Origin: Comamonadaceae bacterium
GTDB taxonomy: Bacteria > Pseudomonadota > Gammaproteobacteria > Burkholderiales > Burkholderiaceae_C
Length of the DNA: 7,750 bases
Reading direction: 5' to 3'
Assembly (NCBI GenBank): GCA_947454695.1
Contig: CANGMW010000120.1
Span: 1 to 7,750, forward strand
Made by a program: the position numbers and the translations under genes. Below, one piece after another: positions 6,472 to 7,750 of the stretch. Every line of letters starts with the position of its first letter. Within the stretch, counting starts at the first letter, position 1. Below the pieces are notes generated by a model, which saw nothing but the letters and a program-made list of their open reading frames with translations, did not search any database and was not told where the DNA came from.

Positions 6472-7290
6472 TTAAGAAGCCGTCGTGTTGCTGAGCGTGT
6501 CCGGGGGCAATTGGTCGATTTCCGACAACAACCGGGCCAGTGCCTGACCGGCCGCGCTCAAGACCGCACGGCCCTTGTCGGCCGTAGCACCGGCAGCGTC
6601 GCCCACCGCCCCGGCCGGGTTGTAGTCCTGCATTTGCCAGCCCAGCTTGGCGCTTTTGCCGTTGCCCAGAATCGGGAACTGGCCAGCGCGCACTTGGGAG
6701 GCGGATGCGAAATTTTTGGCTTGCTGCATCTGCACCTGCCCGGGCGCGAGCGCCAGCATCATGGACGTCTCGATCTGTCCGGCATGGATGCCAAAGCGGT
6801 GTTCCTCTGGGGTGAACAAAGCATCCACCTCGGCACCTAAAGGCAGATCAAACCAGTTCACACTGTACACGAGCATGTCCAGACGCGCACGCAAGTCACG
6901 CGCCACGATGTCCATCACACTCACCTGCCCGCCGTGCGCGTTGAGCAAGACCAGCTTGCGAACGCCGGCTCTGGCCACCGACTCGCCGAGCTCCGTCCAC
7001 AAACGGATCACGGTGGGAGCCGACAAGGTGAGGGTGCCCGCAAAGCGCTGGTGCTCCGGGCTCAAGCCCACCGCTTGCGTGGGCAAAAACAAAACCGGCA
7101 AGTCGGCCGCCAGATGCGGCAAGGCTGCAGCCACCACGCCATCGGCCAAGGCCGTGTCCACCCGCAAAGGCAGATGCGGCCCATGCTGTTCGGTGGCGGC
7201 CACCGGTAAAACGGCAATGGCGCGGGCGAGATCAAGCCCGGCGAAATCGCGTGTGCTGAGCTCCGCCCAGAATCGGGAAGTCGTGTTCAT
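6472..7290 (-). CDS. Creatininase family protein (metal-dependent amidohydrolase)
   Basis: 272-aa cytosolic member of the creatininase superfamily, binuclear metal amidohydrolases that include creatininase, the peptidase MftE of mycofactocin maturation, and formamide hydrolases of deazaflavin/riboflavin pathways. The metal-binding pattern is complete: E34-Q-H36-G-P-H-L-P-L-R-V-D45, NAHGG (117-121, His119), and HAGQIETS (169-176, Glu174). Family membership is firm; the substrate is not, because the HAGxxETS form is shared by several functionally different subgroups. Start: ATG at 7290 overlaps the stop of the upstream radical SAM gene as ATGA, which fixes it and implies translational coupling; no strong Shine-Dalgarno is needed or seen. 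Convergent with slyX on the other side. The coupling suggests that the two proteins act on related substrates, but this is inference. Confidence 0.92.
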   Translation of the reverse strand: MNTTSRFWAELSTRDFAGLDLARAIAVLPVAATEQHGPHLPLRVDTALADGVVAAALPHLAADLPVLFLPTQAVGLSPEHQRFAGTLTLSAPTVIRLWTELGESVARAGVRKLVLLNAHGGQVSVMDIVARDLRARLDMLVYSVNWFDLPLGAEVDALFTPEEHRFGIHAGQIETSMMLALAPGQVQMQQAKNFASASQVRAGQFPILGNGKSAKLGWQMQDYNPAGAVGDAAGATADKGRAVLSAAGQALARLLSEIDQLPPDTLSNTTAS

Positions 7291-7750
7291 GTGTCTATCT
7301 TAGAGCCTGTGTGCCGATCCTGTCGGGTCGCCAAACTTCGGGTCGATCGCGGTTTTGGCGCTTCACGCACCGGCAGCCACTCGCGCAGACGCTGCGGACT
7401 GCCGCGTGCCCCGCTGGCCAAATAGTCGGCCAGCAGATGGGCACGCGCCACCTCGGGAGTCAAACCGCGAACCTCGGTGAAATAGTCGTACAGCGCGTCG
7501 ACCAGCTGCTCGGGGCTCAAGTCCCGGGTCTGGCCCGTGCGCGTCCACAGCCATTGCGAAAAATCCGAAAACGCAGCGAAGGCCGACGGCCCCTGCATGA
7601 GCAAGGCCATGCTGGCACTGAACCGACCGGCGTTGGCCACCAGGTCCCAGTACCGTGCCAAGCGGGTGAAGGCCTGCACTTCCTCGGCGCTGAGCACCCC
7701 GGTTTGCTGCACGCTGTAGGGCGGCTCACTGTCGTAGACCATGCCATGTG
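7287..7750 (-). CDS. C-terminal part of a B12-binding radical SAM protein (DUF4080 domain), 5' end outside window
   Basis: The last 153 residues of a longer protein: the frame is open to the right edge, and the sequence before the first in-window Met (7742) continues the fold (PPYSVQQTG just after it is mid-domain). It matches the DUF4080 module found behind a cobalamin-binding and radical SAM domain: a PPYxVxxTG...LS stretch, the diagnostic RYWDLVANAGRF (near 7658-7623), then SDFSQWLWTRTGQTR and a helical end. The [4Fe-4S] CxxxCxxC motif and B12 domain, if present, lie outside the window, so the radical SAM assignment rests on domain association. The last about 30 residues are basic and poorly ordered (REAPKPRSTRSLATRQDR). 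The stop overlaps the creatininase-family start (ATGA). Substrate unknown. Confidence 0.8.
   Translation of the reverse strand, partial: HGMVYDSEPPYSVQQTGVLSAEEVQAFTRLARYWDLVANAGRFSASMALLMQGPSAFAAFSDFSQWLWTRTGQTRDLSPEQLVDALYDYFTEVRGLTPEVARAHLLADYLASGARGSPQRLREWLPVREAPKPRSTRSLATRQDRHTGSKIDT

Noticed and set aside
6647..7303. Open frame of 218 codons on the plus strand opposite the creatininase-family gene
   Set aside because: The translation is Ser/Arg/Cys-rich without recognisable motifs, while the opposite strand has the full metal-binding pattern.
1..7750. Mobile elements, CRISPR arrays, defence genes, tRNA or rRNA genes
   Set aside because: Reading both strands I found no transposase, integrase, terminal repeats, regularly spaced repeats or RNA-gene signatures; composition appears uniform throughout.

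Overview
The window looks like a chromosomal segment of a GC-rich betaproteobacterium, most likely Burkholderiales close to Comamonadaceae (Rhodoferax/Limnohabitans/Polaromonas-like). This is inferred from the protein style and codon use; no rRNA or other taxonomic marker is present. Gene density is high and I see no insertion sequence, integrase, tRNA, rRNA or CRISPR array, so it reads as ordinary core/accessory chromosome.

Layout. Positions 1-2343 (minus strand) carry a two-gene molybdenum hydroxylase operon of the isoquinoline 1-oxidoreductase type: a small [2Fe-2S] subunit followed, with an ATGA overlap, by a large molybdopterin subunit with a twin-arginine signal that runs out of the left edge. 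Positions 2344-2491 are the divergent intergenic region, with a 5'-leader hairpin, a strong Shine-Dalgarno that argues for a GTG start of the small subunit, an inverted repeat and -10-like elements. Positions 2492-6453 (plus strand) hold four genes: uup (ABC-F ATPase), a PhzF-family isomerase/epimerase-like enzyme, a histidine-phosphatase-family protein whose second catalytic His is replaced by Ser, and a short coiled-coil SlyX protein. The 127-bp gap at 5405-5531 holds competing small hairpins. Positions 6472-7750 (minus strand) hold a creatininase-family amidohydrolase translationally coupled (ATGA) to the C-terminal end of an upstream gene, recognised as the DUF4080 tail of a B12-binding radical SAM protein that runs out of the right edge.

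How the genes relate. Two pairs are clearly co-translated: the Fe-S and Mo subunits of the hydroxylase, and the radical SAM/creatininase pair. The plus-strand genes look like a loose cluster of unrelated housekeeping or conserved genes; only the phosphatase-slyX pair (13 bp apart) is likely co-transcribed. I do not see a convincing new multi-gene system. The radical SAM-creatininase coupling and the His-less phosphatase are the items most worth a second look.
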